A DNA stretch of 19,614 nt from an uncultured Lachnospiraceae bacterium (GCA_946631935.1 CAMPAP010000109.1:1-19614); one strand, 5' to 3'. Counted from the stretch's first letter, positions 6,571 to 14,700 are shown. Notes: generated by a model not told the origin, from the sequence alone. A program made the numbers and translations.

Positions 6571-7495
6571 AGTTTCTGCTGTAACTGAGCATTCTTAATC
6601 TTGATGACAGTTCGGACAATTCCGTTCCGAGACTGCAGTCAAATATTCCGCCATCAGTTTCTATCATGCAGGAATCCGGGGGCAGTGCAATATCCTCCAC
6701 TATCTCAACAACGCTTCCCGGGACCATGACAGCTTCCTCTAACTGGCCTTTTCTGGAATTGACATAATCGAAATTATCCCTGCTTATATGGATGATAAAA
6801 CTCCTTGCCCCGTCAATATTTCTCAGGGCATTTGCAACGAGATGTCCCGCAAGAGTCTTATGCAGCTTAAGATCCGCACCAAGGACATGCTCATAAACAT
6901 CGGTTATGACTTCAACAAGTTCAGGCTCCATATCATTGAGCCTCTTTTGATACGTTTCTTCAAGTTCAGACTTTTCCCTGTCAAGAGCTTCTCTTGCATC
7001 CTGAAGTTCTCTTGAAGCCGCATCCTTGCCTTCGGTATAACCTTCGTTGTATCCCTTAGTCTTTGCCTCGGACAGTATGCTTTCAGCCTGGGCACTTGCT
7101 TTTGCTTCGATCTGGGACGCGGCATCCCTTGCCGCATCAATTATCCTCTCAGCCTCTGCATGTGCGGCATCAAGCATTGCCTGTGTATTTACATGGGTTT
7201 CCCCTTTTATGACATTACCGGAAAAGCCTTCACCAGGTCCTTCTGATGCATCCTGGACATTATCACTTAAGATTCCGGAAAGACCGGGCTCAAAGCCCGA
7301 AGTATCATCGGAGCCTTCAACAAGCTGCTCAACCCCTTCGGAATCCGCATAGATATCATCTACAAATCCTGCGTTTTCAGGGCTTTGCATCTTAAGGCCC
7401 AGTGACTCGATCCTCTTTTGAACAAGCTCGTTCATATCAATGACACGCTTGTCGTCACCTATATTCACATAAGCGGTTTTATATAAATTAGACAA
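6569..7495 (-). CDS. fliH: Flagellar assembly protein FliH
   Basis: 308 residues. FliH is the peripheral stalk-like regulator of FliI; it binds the ATPase and anchors it to the C-ring. The N-terminal half is variable and acidic. The middle (about 100-180) is an Ala/Glu-rich helical region: AMLDAAHAEAERIIDAARDA, then AKTKGYNEGYTEGKDAA with the YNEGY.EG motif usual in FliH. The C-terminal domain (about 190-300) has LVEVITDVYEHVLGADL, SFIIHISRDNF, IVEDIALPPDSCMIET and GGIFDCSLGTEL, the family's recognisable C-terminal features. The start is a TTG at 7495 with GGAGATGAG upstream, inside the last codons of fliG: an 8-base overlap that suggests translational coupling. Confidence 0.92.
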   Translation of the reverse strand: MSNLYKTAYVNIGDDKRVIDMNELVQKRIESLGLKMQSPENAGFVDDIYADSEGVEQLVEGSDDTSGFEPGLSGILSDNVQDASEGPGEGFSGNVIKGETHVNTQAMLDAAHAEAERIIDAARDAASQIEAKASAQAESILSEAKTKGYNEGYTEGKDAASRELQDAREALDREKSELEETYQKRLNDMEPELVEVITDVYEHVLGADLKLHKTLAGHLVANALRNIDGARSFIIHISRDNFDYVNSRKGQLEEAVMVPGSVVEIVEDIALPPDSCMIETDGGIFDCSLGTELSELSSRLRMLSYSRN

Positions 7496-8501
7496 CTATC
7501 TCATCTCCACCGCCTCTGGAAATAACGATCTCACCGGAGTCTTCCAGTTTACGGATAATATTAACAATCTTCTGCTGGGCCTCTTCAACATCCTTCATAC
7601 GTACAGGACCCATGAATTCCATATCTTCTTTTATCATGGTTGCAAGACGCTTTGAAAGGTTGTTGAATACGGCATTCTGTACCTGTTCATTGGCAGCCTT
7701 GAGTGCAATACCGAGATCATTGTTATCAACATCACGCAGCACTCTCTGAATGGATCTGTCGTCCAGAAGAAGTATGTCTTCGAATACGAACATCTTCTTT
7801 CTGATCTCGTCGGCAAGTTCGGGCTCTTCGATCTCCAGAGACTCCATGATATGTTTTTCCGTTCCTCTGTCTACGGAGTTGAGTATCTCCACCACGGAAT
7901 CCACACCGCCGATGATGGTGTAATCCTGATTGACAAGGGAAGCAAGTTTTTGTTCCAAAATTCCTTCCACCTCTTTGATGACATCGGGACTGGTTCTGTC
8001 CATTACAGCGATCCTCTTTGCTACATCAGCCTGCCTGTCGGGAGCCAGGGACGAAAGGATCTGAGCAGCCTGCTGGGGTGCCATATAGGAAAGGATAAGT
8101 GCAATGGTCTGAGGATGCTCATCCTGAATGAAGTTGATGAGCTGTGAAGGATCTGTCTTTCTGATGAATTCGAAAGGTTTAACCTGAAGGGAAGCTGTAA
8201 GCCTTCCGATAACGTCAAGAGCTTTCTCTGCACCCAGGGATTTTTCAAGAAGTTCCTTGGCATATCCGATACCGCCCTCTGCAATATACTGCTGGGCGAG
8301 GCATACACCGTAGAACTCTTCAAGTATCGCTTCCTTTACTTCAGGACCAACAGTCCTTGTATTGGCGATCTCCAGAGTAAGTTCTTCTATCTCTTCTTCC
8401 TTAAGATGCTTAAAGATCCCGGCACTTCTCTCGGGACCGAGAGTAATGAGCAGGATCGCAGCTTTTTGAGTTCCGCTTATTTCAGATGTAGATGAAGCCA
8501 T
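7488..8501 (-). CDS. fliG: Flagellar motor switch protein FliG
   Basis: 337 residues, the usual length. FliG lies between the MS ring (FliF) and the C ring, transmits torque from the stators and helps set rotation direction. The N-terminal domain starts with GTQKAAILLITLGPE. The middle domain carries the EHPQ motif (128-131) in EHPQTIALILSYM. The C-terminal domain has the charged torque-helix region around EEPELADEIRKKMF and DDRSIQRVLRDVD (about 225-260). GGAG lies 9 bases before the ATG at 8501. It is 24 bases after fliF and overlaps fliH by 8 bases. All parts of a functional FliG are present; nothing looks unusual. Confidence 0.97.
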   Translation of the reverse strand: MASSTSEISGTQKAAILLITLGPERSAGIFKHLKEEEIEELTLEIANTRTVGPEVKEAILEEFYGVCLAQQYIAEGGIGYAKELLEKSLGAEKALDVIGRLTASLQVKPFEFIRKTDPSQLINFIQDEHPQTIALILSYMAPQQAAQILSSLAPDRQADVAKRIAVMDRTSPDVIKEVEGILEQKLASLVNQDYTIIGGVDSVVEILNSVDRGTEKHIMESLEIEEPELADEIRKKMFVFEDILLLDDRSIQRVLRDVDNNDLGIALKAANEQVQNAVFNNLSKRLATMIKEDMEFMGPVRMKDVEEAQQKIVNIIRKLEDSGEIVISRGGGDEIVV

Positions 8502-8525
8502 CCCTGATTTCTCCTTATGTCTTCC

Positions 8526-10127
8526 TTAACTCCAGTCGTCTGCAAGCCAGTTACGAAGCAGAGCCGCAGCAGCCTCAGGATTTTCATCAACAAATTTTTC
8601 TATCATCTTCCTGGTTTCGGATTTATTCTCAAGATCGATATCCTCAATCTGCGGCTCGGGATTGGACTGGAGAAGATCCTCCACAGAAAGTTCCTGCTCT
8701 GTCTCTTCTTCAACCTTCTTGCCGCCCATGCTCCTTAGTATTACAAACGCAAGAAGTCCAAGTATAAGCAGCATGAGGAATGCTGACAGAACCGTCGTCC
8801 AGCTTACATGGAAACTTTCCTTATCGTAAAAAACAGGCGATTCGTATGCCACGATGGTTATATTTTCAACGGGGATGCCTGTTGCATTGGCTGCGATACT
8901 GTAGAGATCCTCATCCACCTCAAGTTTTCTGTCAGCCGAATTGTTTATCTTATACTCTTCCCATGTGGTGCCGTCCAAAAGACCCTGGGCTTCAACTTCT
9001 TCTTCATGGATCTCCTTATAAGATATTGCGGCGATGGACATGGAAGAATTGCCGTAGTTAATGGCACCTGCGGGAGTTACCTTATATTCCGAGGATTCAT
9101 TGGGAAGATAATCCCTTTCGTTCTCCGTTGATGACGAAGAGGAATTGCCATAATCGCTGGATACATAAGTGGTGTTCTCTCCGTTGGAATCGGTTCCGGG
9201 GATACCCCCAACACCGTTTTCGGAAGAGCTTTCATAGTTCTCTTCATGAGAAAGCATTCCCTCAGTACGTTCAGGATTGGCATAATACTCCTTTACCGTA
9301 TTTTCGTAATTGGAATAATCCATATCGAGATGGGAAGTGACTTCCACATTATTGTAATTGGGAGTTCCGAGAAGAACCTTTTTCACCTGGTTGGCGATCA
9401 TTGCTTCTGCCTGGTTTCTGAGTTCCTGCATGGAATTAGCTATGCCGGCGGATGAATAATCATCACCGCCTGCAAAAAGAAGCTGGCCGTCGGAATCAAG
9501 AATGGTGATATTGGCGGTATTGCTGTTTCCAAGGAAAGTCTGGACAGCTTTCGCAAGATTGGCTGCCTTAGTGGCGGTAAAGCTTCCGTCATGCTGTATC
9601 TGTATATAGGCTGAAGCCTCTTCTTCGTTTGATATGAGAGTTCCGGTATCTTCGGGAATATTGAGATTGACCTTACACTCTTCAACTCCGTCAATACTCT
9701 TAATGACAGTCTTTAATTTATTTTCCAGATACAGCTGGTATCTTTTTGCGGTATCGGAAGTGGTTGTGGACAGACTGCTGGTAAGAGCGTCCTCAAGTGA
9801 ATATTCTTCAGGCTTATATCCCGATGAACCGAGCGCAAGCTCGGCTGCGGTGTACTGCGCGGCATCAACGCTTATTGTAAGCGCATCCTGTGATTCGATA
9901 TGGGGGATCGCATTTTCATCAAGTATGGCGATAATGTCGGAAGCATCCTTGGTGGAAGTGGCAGTAATGAGAACTTTATACTTCGGCCTTGATACAAAGA
10001 AAATGATTATACCGAAAACGGCAATGGTAAACACAGCAAGGCCTATGATTATGCCTTTCTGTCTTGAAGTGAAATTATTCCACCACTCTTTTATCTTATT
10101 TAAAAGTTCACGCAGCCTCTCAGGCAT
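8526..10127 (-). CDS. fliF: Flagellar MS-ring protein FliF
   Basis: 533 residues. FliF oligomerises in the cytoplasmic membrane to form the MS ring on which the motor and export gate are built. There are two membrane segments: residues about 25-46 (GIIIGLAVFTIAVFGIIIFF) and about 438-465 (VLSAFLMLLILGLLAFVIL). Between them is the ring-building external domain, with VKNLNIPED-like KVNLNIPEDTG and HLDMDYSNYENTV. A low-complexity insert rich in Ser, Asn, Gly and Tyr (roughly 300-350) lies in the position of the FliF beta-collar loop, a variable part of the family. The C-terminus DENPEAAAALLRNWLADD is the FliG-binding tail. Ribosome binding site CGGAGGG precedes the ATG at 10127 by about 7 bases. 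Confidence 0.97.
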   Translation of the reverse strand: MPERLRELLNKIKEWWNNFTSRQKGIIIGLAVFTIAVFGIIIFFVSRPKYKVLITATSTKDASDIIAILDENAIPHIESQDALTISVDAAQYTAAELALGSSGYKPEEYSLEDALTSSLSTTTSDTAKRYQLYLENKLKTVIKSIDGVEECKVNLNIPEDTGTLISNEEEASAYIQIQHDGSFTATKAANLAKAVQTFLGNSNTANITILDSDGQLLFAGGDDYSSAGIANSMQELRNQAEAMIANQVKKVLLGTPNYNNVEVTSHLDMDYSNYENTVKEYYANPERTEGMLSHEENYESSSENGVGGIPGTDSNGENTTYVSSDYGNSSSSSTENERDYLPNESSEYKVTPAGAINYGNSSMSIAAISYKEIHEEEVEAQGLLDGTTWEEYKINNSADRKLEVDEDLYSIAANATGIPVENITIVAYESPVFYDKESFHVSWTTVLSAFLMLLILGLLAFVILRSMGGKKVEEETEQELSVEDLLQSNPEPQIEDIDLENKSETRKMIEKFVDENPEAAAALLRNWLADDWS

Positions 10128-10145
10128 AACTATCCCTCCGAATCA

Positions 10146-10478
10146 TCAAACCTGCATCTGCATTAATTCTTTGTACGCTTCAAGAAGCTTATCCCTTACG
10201 GCAACCGTATACTGAAGTGCAGTCTGTGCTTTTGACAAAGCAACCGTAAGATCATGTGTCGAATCAGTCTGGCCAAGAGCAAAAAGGATCTCCTGATTCT
10301 CCGCATCGGACAAATATGCATTTGTGGTCCTGACACCGTCAACTACAGAATTAAAAACAGACGAAAACAAAGTTCCGTCAGATGTCTCACCCTGAAGTGA
10401 CTGTATTCCCAGACCGCCGGATGTGGTCTTATAAAGATTACCGGCTCCCGTAAGTTCATGAACTAAAGATGCATTCAT
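10146..10478 (-). CDS. fliE: Flagellar hook-basal body complex protein FliE
   Basis: 110 residues, a normal length. FliE joins the MS ring to the proximal rod and is one of the first exported proteins. The second half is diagnostic: SDAENQEILFALGQ, STHDLTVALSKAQTALQYTVAVRDKLLEAYKELMQMQV in outline (the 'hDv..A..kA...l...v.vRdK...AY.eimrM.v' pattern). The ATG at 10478 follows a GAGG about 8 bases upstream. It lies 17 bases after flgC and 18 bases before fliF, in the standard flgB-flgC-fliE-fliF order. Confidence 0.95.
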   Translation of the reverse strand: MNASLVHELTGAGNLYKTTSGGLGIQSLQGETSDGTLFSSVFNSVVDGVRTTNAYLSDAENQEILFALGQTDSTHDLTVALSKAQTALQYTVAVRDKLLEAYKELMQMQV

Positions 10479-10495
10479 ATCATTACCTCACAATA

Positions 10496-10951
10496 TCAGG
10501 TGCTGTTACCGATGTTGAGTCCCTGCTGGGCCATGGCCTTAGCCGCATCAAATGCTGTGGCATTCGCTTCATAGGAACGGCTGGCATCGATAAGATTCGT
10601 CATTTCGGTGATTATATTTACATTTGGATACATTACATAACCGTTCTCATCAGCATCGGGATGCGAAGGATCATAGACCATGTTCTGGGGTGTTGCCTTA
10701 TCTTCCAATACCTTTGCTACCTTAACACCCTTTCCGGCGTAATTTTTGCTGACGGAATTAAGAACATGACTGAATGTATCGCTGTTTCTGATTCCCTTTT
10801 CTTCAAAATAAACTACTTTTCTGACATAAGGATCGCCGTTTTCCGTACGGGTTGTATTGGCATTTGCAACATTCTGGGAAATGATATCCATTCTGTAGCG
10901 CTGTGCCGTAAGGCCTGATGCGCTTATATCAAAAGCCGTAAACATGGACAT
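10496..10951 (-). CDS. flgC: Flagellar basal-body rod protein FlgC
   Basis: 151 residues. FlgC is a proximal rod subunit exported by the flagellar type III system. The N-terminus FDISASGLTAQRYRMDIISQNVANANTT is the rod-protein signature, and YVRKVVYFEE and GVKVAKVLED follow. The C-terminus (EMTNLIDASRSYEANATAFDAAKAM in outline) is the paired coiled-coil end found in rod and hook proteins. AGGAG lies about 7 bases before the ATG at 10951. It is 30 bases downstream of flgB and is clearly part of the same operon. Confidence 0.97.
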   Translation of the reverse strand: MSMFTAFDISASGLTAQRYRMDIISQNVANANTTRTENGDPYVRKVVYFEEKGIRNSDTFSHVLNSVSKNYAGKGVKVAKVLEDKATPQNMVYDPSHPDADENGYVMYPNVNIITEMTNLIDASRSYEANATAFDAAKAMAQQGLNIGNST

Positions 10952-10981
10952 GGCAAACTCCTTTCATTACACTGACAAATA

Positions 10982-11371
10982 TCACTTCATTACTCTCTGA
11001 AGATTCTGGAACTCAGTTGATATGCTCTTTATAAGTCCCTGATACTTAAGCTGGTTCTGGGCAAGCAGAACATTTTCGTTTTCTATATCAACATTATTGC
11101 GGTCGGTCCTGTATGAAAAACCTGCCGCATCCGTATATGCGCCTACTTTGAGTCTTGAAAGCTTGAGATTTCCGACTTTCTCATCCATGGACTCACTTCT
11201 CCTGAATCCAAGCTCTTTTTCAAGTACGGCCTCAAAATCAACATCCTGTCTCTTATAACCGGGAGTATCGACATTAGCAATATTATTGGCGATACACTGG
11301 TCACGAAGCCAGGCAGCATCTGCCGCCTTGTCCAGGACATTAATATAATCAAAAGCGCTCGTACGTACCAT
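10982..11371 (-). CDS. flgB: Flagellar basal-body rod protein FlgB
   Basis: 129 residues from the ATG at 11371. FlgB is a proximal rod subunit next to FliE. The central motif IANNIANVDTPGYKRQDVDFEAVL is the conserved FlgB/FlgC signature, and the C-terminus ends QNQLKYQGLIKSISTEF. I chose 11371 because GAAAGGAG precedes it at the right distance and the protein then starts MVRTSAFDYINVLDKAAD, as in the family. A longer frame to 11509 would begin inside the codY terminator, upstream of the promoter, so it is rejected. flgB is the first gene of the flagellar operon here, with its own sigma-A-like promoter 53 bases upstream. Confidence 0.96.
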   Translation of the reverse strand: MVRTSAFDYINVLDKAADAAWLRDQCIANNIANVDTPGYKRQDVDFEAVLEKELGFRRSESMDEKVGNLKLSRLKVGAYTDAAGFSYRTDRNNVDIENENVLLAQNQLKYQGLIKSISTEFQNLQRVMK

Positions 11372-11396
11372 ATAAGCTCCTTTCATGGCAATACAT

Positions 11397-11423
11397 ACCA
11401 AATATATGCCACACCAAATATAT
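11397..11423 (-). repeat. Two direct repeats just downstream of the flgB -10 box
   Basis: The 11-base sequence ACCAAATATAT (plus-strand reading) occurs at 11397-11407 and again at 11413-11423, 16 bases apart, directly after the -10 box and across the likely transcription start. They could be regulator sites or simple AT-rich chance repeats. Confidence 0.45.
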
Positions 11424-11451
11424 ATTATATCTGAATTATGCAAAAACACAA
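11424..11451 (-). promoter_or_regulatory. Sigma-A-type promoter of the flgB (fla/che) operon
   Basis: Minus strand: TTGTGT (11451-11446), 16 bases, TATAAT (11429-11424), a perfect -10 about 53 bases upstream of the flgB ATG. It corresponds in place to the main fla/che operon promoter of B. subtilis. The -35 sits inside one arm of an inverted repeat ACACAATAT...ATATTGTGT. Confidence 0.65.
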
Positions 11452-11492
11452 TATGTTTTTTGAAAAGGAAGGAAATATACAAAATATTGTGT
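11446..11492. promoter_or_regulatory. Inverted repeat and CodY-box-like site at the flgB promoter
   Basis: A perfect 9-base inverted repeat, ACACAATAT at 11446-11454 and ATATTGTGT at 11484-11492, has 29 bases between its arms; the first arm covers the -35 box of the flgB promoter. Overlapping the second arm, at 11474-11488, the minus strand reads AATATTTTGTATATT, matching 11 of 15 bases of the CodY box AATTTTCWGAAAATT. CodY represses the fla/che promoter in B. subtilis, so CodY control is plausible but not shown. Confidence 0.4.
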
Positions 11493-11507
11493 GTCCCTGA
11501 AAAGATC

Positions 11508-11541
11508 AAAAAAAGGACCTACCCGAAAGCAAATCCTTTTT
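11508..11541 (-). terminator. Intrinsic terminator of codY
   Basis: Minus strand: AAAAAGGATTTGC, loop TTTCGG, GTAGGTCC and then seven Ts. The core is an 8-bp stem with G-T wobbles, extended by A/T pairing. It lies about 125 bases beyond the codY stop and ends before the flgB promoter, so it separates the two transcription units. Confidence 0.75.
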
Positions 11542-11664
11542 ATAACACAGCCATTCCTTTATATTCAGTTATCGTATATATCCTGCAGAAAGATAATCTT
11601 TCAATCTATTTTTCGGATATTATCCCCGAAAAGTTAACCCACAAAAAACAACAATTGAAAAAGA

Positions 11665-12453
11665 TCATTTTATCCCCTGGGAAACCTTAAGGTTTTCTAT
11701 CTCATCAAAAACAAATTCATTGATGACCTTGATATATGTTCCCTTCATACCCGAGGATCTTGATTCTATTATACCGGCGCTTTCAAATTTCCTAAGGGCA
11801 TTTACTATTACAGATCTTGTGATGCCGACTCTGTCCGCTATCTTGCTGGCAACCAGTATGCCTTCGCTGCCTTCAAGCTCATCAAAAATATGAACGATGG
11901 CTTCCATCTCCGAATACGAAAGTGTGCTGACCGCGGATTTTACAACAGCCATCTTTCTTGATTCTTCAGCGCTCTCTTCGCTTACGGATCTGAGCATTTC
12001 AAGTCCGACTACCGTGGTTCCGTATTCAAGAAGAATGATATCATCTATATCATATTCTTTTTTCATGCGGTACATGAAAAGAGTCCCCAGTCTCTCCCCG
12101 GAAATCTCTATGGGAGTGACAATGGCTTTGTAAAGGGAAGTATCGGTCTCTTCAAAGCCCAGGGTGTCAAGATTAACATTTTCTTTGGTGGAAAGAACCG
12201 AAAGAAGTCTCTCATTGAGCATGCGGTCGATAAATTCTCCGACCTCGCCCCCGATGAGTTCGGTGATGGGCTGCTCTCCGGGCAAAAGCCCCTGACCGAG
12301 AAGCTTTCCCTTACGGGAGATAACAATGACACTGGATGAGAGGATGTCCCTCATGACAGAGCAGATATCATTAAAAACAACTTTTCCGGAATTGTTGTTG
12401 TGAAGCAGTCTTCCGATCTTTCTTGTTTTGTCGAGTAAAGCAACACTGCTCAT
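11665..12453 (-). CDS. codY: GTP- and branched-chain-amino-acid-sensing repressor CodY
   Basis: 262 residues (B. subtilis CodY has 259). CodY is a global nutritional regulator of Firmicutes that binds DNA when bound by isoleucine/valine/leucine and GTP. The N-terminal GAF-type domain (about 1-155) starts LLDKTRKIGRLLHNN and includes a redox/ligand pocket region MRDILSSSVIVISRKGKLLG. The C-terminal winged helix (about 200-243) is nearly identical to the family: ASKIADRVGITRSVIVNALR, FESAGIIESRSSGMKGTYIK. GGAGG is 5 bases before the ATG at 12453. It has its own promoter, with CodY-box-like sequences that suggest autoregulation, and lies between topA and the flagellar operon. Confidence 0.98.
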   Translation of the reverse strand: MSSVALLDKTRKIGRLLHNNNSGKVVFNDICSVMRDILSSSVIVISRKGKLLGQGLLPGEQPITELIGGEVGEFIDRMLNERLLSVLSTKENVNLDTLGFEETDTSLYKAIVTPIEISGERLGTLFMYRMKKEYDIDDIILLEYGTTVVGLEMLRSVSEESAEESRKMAVVKSAVSTLSYSEMEAIVHIFDELEGSEGILVASKIADRVGITRSVIVNALRKFESAGIIESRSSGMKGTYIKVINEFVFDEIENLKVSQGIK

Positions 12454-12491
12454 ATCTGCCTCCGAAAAGTGTAGGTTTCTCCGTGAAGCAG

Positions 12492-12520
12492 ATTATATCA
12501 GAAAAATTGGGACAATTCAA
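12492..12520 (-). promoter_or_regulatory. Sigma-A-type promoter of codY
   Basis: Minus strand: TTGAAT (12520-12515), 17 bases, TATAAT (12497-12492), about 39 bases before the codY ATG. Spacing is ideal and the -10 perfect. Confidence 0.75.
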
Positions 12521-12547
12521 TAATTTATATTAAATTATCAGATATTT
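12493..12547 (-). promoter_or_regulatory. CodY-box-like sites at the codY promoter
   Basis: Minus strand 12547-12533 reads AAATATCTGATAATT, matching 12 of 15 bases of the CodY box AATTTTCWGAAAATT; it lies just upstream of the -35. A second, weaker site (12507-12493, ATTTTTCTGATATAA, 10 of 15) overlaps the spacer and the -10. Placement is what negative autoregulation would need; binding is inferred. Confidence 0.45.
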
Positions 12548-12554
12548 CAAAGTA

Positions 12555-14627
12555 TTATTCGGCAATTTCGATATTTTCGGAATAACCGCACTCCTTATCG
12601 GAGCATACCTTTTTCTTGCCCTTGATGACCATGTACTTGCCGCACTTTTTACAGTTTTCACCGGCGGGCTTATCCCAGCTCATGAATTCACATTCGGGAT
12701 AACCGAGGCATCCGTAATATTTCCTTCCCTTACGTGTTATCTTGATAACTATCTCATTATCACACTGGGGACATTTAAGGCCGGTCTTTTCATAATAGGG
12801 CTTTGTGTTTTTACACTCCGGATAGCCGGGACATGCAAGGAATTTTCCTGAAGGACCGTATTTGATAACCATCCTTCTTCCGCACTTCTCACATACCTCG
12901 TCGGATTCTTCATCCCTTATCTCCACCTTTTCAAGTTCAGCCTCTGCTTTGTCCACAGCTTCCTTAAGATCGGGATAGAAATTACGGATTATGGTCTTCC
13001 ACTGAACTTCTCCTTCTTCTACTCCGTCCAAAAGACCTTCGATATTGGCTGTAAACTTGGCATCGACTATGGTGGGGAATGCCTGGCCCATAAGATCGTC
13101 AACCGCATGTCCGATATCAGTCACATAAAGGTTTTTCTGTTCTTTTGTCACATAACGTCTCTTGATGAGAGTCGTGATGGTAGGAGCATAAGTGCTGGGA
13201 CGTCCGATACCCTGTTCCTCAAGAGCACGTACCAGGGAACTCTCGGTATAATGTGCGGGAGGCTGGGTAAAATGCTGCATGGGATCAAATTTATCAAGTG
13301 TGAGTTTTGAATCAAGGCTTACTGCAGAATCAAGGCTCTTCTCATCCTCGGTGTCATCCGACTGTACATAGATCTTTCTGTAACCGTCAAATATAAGCCT
13401 GCTGGATGAAACGGTAAAAACATGATCTCCTGCGGATATCTTTATGGAAAGAGTCTCATACTGGGCAGGTGTCATGCGGCTTGCAACAAATCTCTGCCAG
13501 ATCAGCTTATAAAGCCTGTACTGGTCTCTTGAAAGCTGGGACTTAATGGAATCGGGATCCCTTTTCAAAAGAGTGGGCCTTATAGCCTCGTGGGCATCCT
13601 GGATCCTCTTTCCGGTATCCTTTTCCTCTGTCCTTGTTGCCGCATACTCGGGCGCAAAATGCTCTTTCAGATATTCATCAGACATCTGAAGCGCTTCATT
13701 TGATATTCTGGTGGAATCGGTTCTTAGATAGGTGATGATACCGACGGTTCCCTCACCTTTTATCTCCACACCTTCATAGAGCTGCTGTGCAACACTCATT
13801 GTTTTTGATGTGGAAAAATTAAGGACCTTGCCTGCTTCCTGCTGAAGAGTTGATGTAGTAAACGGAAGGGGCGGCTTTTTCTGACGGCTTCCGGTTGAAA
13901 CATCGGTAACCTTAAACTCCTTACCCTTTGTTTCTTCCATGACTCTGTCAGCCTCCGCTTTACCGGTAAGCTTTACTTTTTCGCTTCCCCTGCCGTAATA
14001 CTTGGCAGTAAGAGGCTTTTTTTCACCCTTAACATTAAGAATGGCATCAATGGTCCAGTATTCTTCGGGAATAAAAGCATCTATCTCATCTTCCCTGTCA
14101 CAGACCATATGAAGAGCAGCGGACTGTACACGGCCTGCGGAAAGTCCTCTTTTTACCTTGGCCCACATAACAGGGGAAATACTGTAGCCCACGATACGGT
14201 CGATAACTCTTCTTGCCTGCTGTGCATCAACAAGATTCATATCAATCTCTCTGGGATGCTTAAGAGATTCCTTTACCGCATTTTTTGTTATCTCGTTAAA
14301 AGTAATCCTGTAACATTTCTTGTTCTCAAGACCAAGGGCCGCAAAAAGATGCCAGCTGATGTCTTCTCCTTCACGGTCAGGGTCCGTTGCGAGATAAATA
14401 TTGTCAGCCTTCTTTACTTCTCTTCTGAGTGAAGCAAGAATATCTCCTTTTCCTCTGATGGTTATATATCTGGGCTCAAAGTCATTATCGATATCAATAC
14501 CCATAGTTGACTTGGGAAGATCTCTTACATGACCCTGGGAGGCAACAACCTCATATCCGGAACCCAGGAATTTCTTTATGGTCTTAACCTTGGCAGGTGA
14601 CTCTACTATTACAAGATTCTTTGCCAT
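12555..14627 (-). CDS. topA: DNA topoisomerase I (type IA)
   Basis: 690 residues from the ATG at 14627. It relaxes negatively supercoiled DNA by passing strands through a transient single-strand break. The Toprim domain opens NLVIVESPAKVKTIKKFLG and includes the metal-binding TDPDREGE (81-88). The active-site tyrosine is Tyr300 in ITYLRTDSTRIS. The C-terminus has three Cys4 zinc ribbons (about residues 570-690): CEKCGRRM...CPGYPEC, CPQCDNE...CLGYPEC and CKKCGKYM...CSDKEC. The start is chosen from the motif AKNLVIVESPAK and from GGAG about 7 bases upstream; a longer frame to 14729 runs through AT-rich promoter DNA and would add a non-homologous, hydrophobic leader. Confidence 0.98.
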   Translation of the reverse strand: MAKNLVIVESPAKVKTIKKFLGSGYEVVASQGHVRDLPKSTMGIDIDNDFEPRYITIRGKGDILASLRREVKKADNIYLATDPDREGEDISWHLFAALGLENKKCYRITFNEITKNAVKESLKHPREIDMNLVDAQQARRVIDRIVGYSISPVMWAKVKRGLSAGRVQSAALHMVCDREDEIDAFIPEEYWTIDAILNVKGEKKPLTAKYYGRGSEKVKLTGKAEADRVMEETKGKEFKVTDVSTGSRQKKPPLPFTTSTLQQEAGKVLNFSTSKTMSVAQQLYEGVEIKGEGTVGIITYLRTDSTRISNEALQMSDEYLKEHFAPEYAATRTEEKDTGKRIQDAHEAIRPTLLKRDPDSIKSQLSRDQYRLYKLIWQRFVASRMTPAQYETLSIKISAGDHVFTVSSSRLIFDGYRKIYVQSDDTEDEKSLDSAVSLDSKLTLDKFDPMQHFTQPPAHYTESSLVRALEEQGIGRPSTYAPTITTLIKRRYVTKEQKNLYVTDIGHAVDDLMGQAFPTIVDAKFTANIEGLLDGVEEGEVQWKTIIRNFYPDLKEAVDKAEAELEKVEIRDEESDEVCEKCGRRMVIKYGPSGKFLACPGYPECKNTKPYYEKTGLKCPQCDNEIVIKITRKGRKYYGCLGYPECEFMSWDKPAGENCKKCGKYMVIKGKKKVCSDKECGYSENIEIAE

Positions 14628-14700
14628 ACACGTCTCCTTTTGGCATTCATTTTCGGGAAGGGCATAAAAAAATTTTATGAACCGGACCCAAACGTATAAA

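Noticed and set aside
9634..10215. Long plus-strand frame opposite fliF (193 codons), and similar plus-strand frames opposite polC, fliI, fliJ and fliK
   Set aside because: They are antisense to clearly conserved genes, lack ribosome binding sites and recognisable motifs, and are rich in Ser, Leu and Phe as expected for complement-strand readings.
11372..11509. Extension of flgB upstream to an ATG at 11509, giving a hydrophobic leader
   Set aside because: That start lies within the codY terminator and upstream of the flgB promoter; the ATG at 11371 has a good ribosome binding site and matches the family N-terminus.
11605..11635. Inverted repeat TTTTCGGGGAT...ATCCGAAAA downstream of codY, considered as its terminator
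   Set aside because: It has a 2-base bulge and no T run after it; the stem-loop at 11508-11541 with seven Ts is the better terminator.
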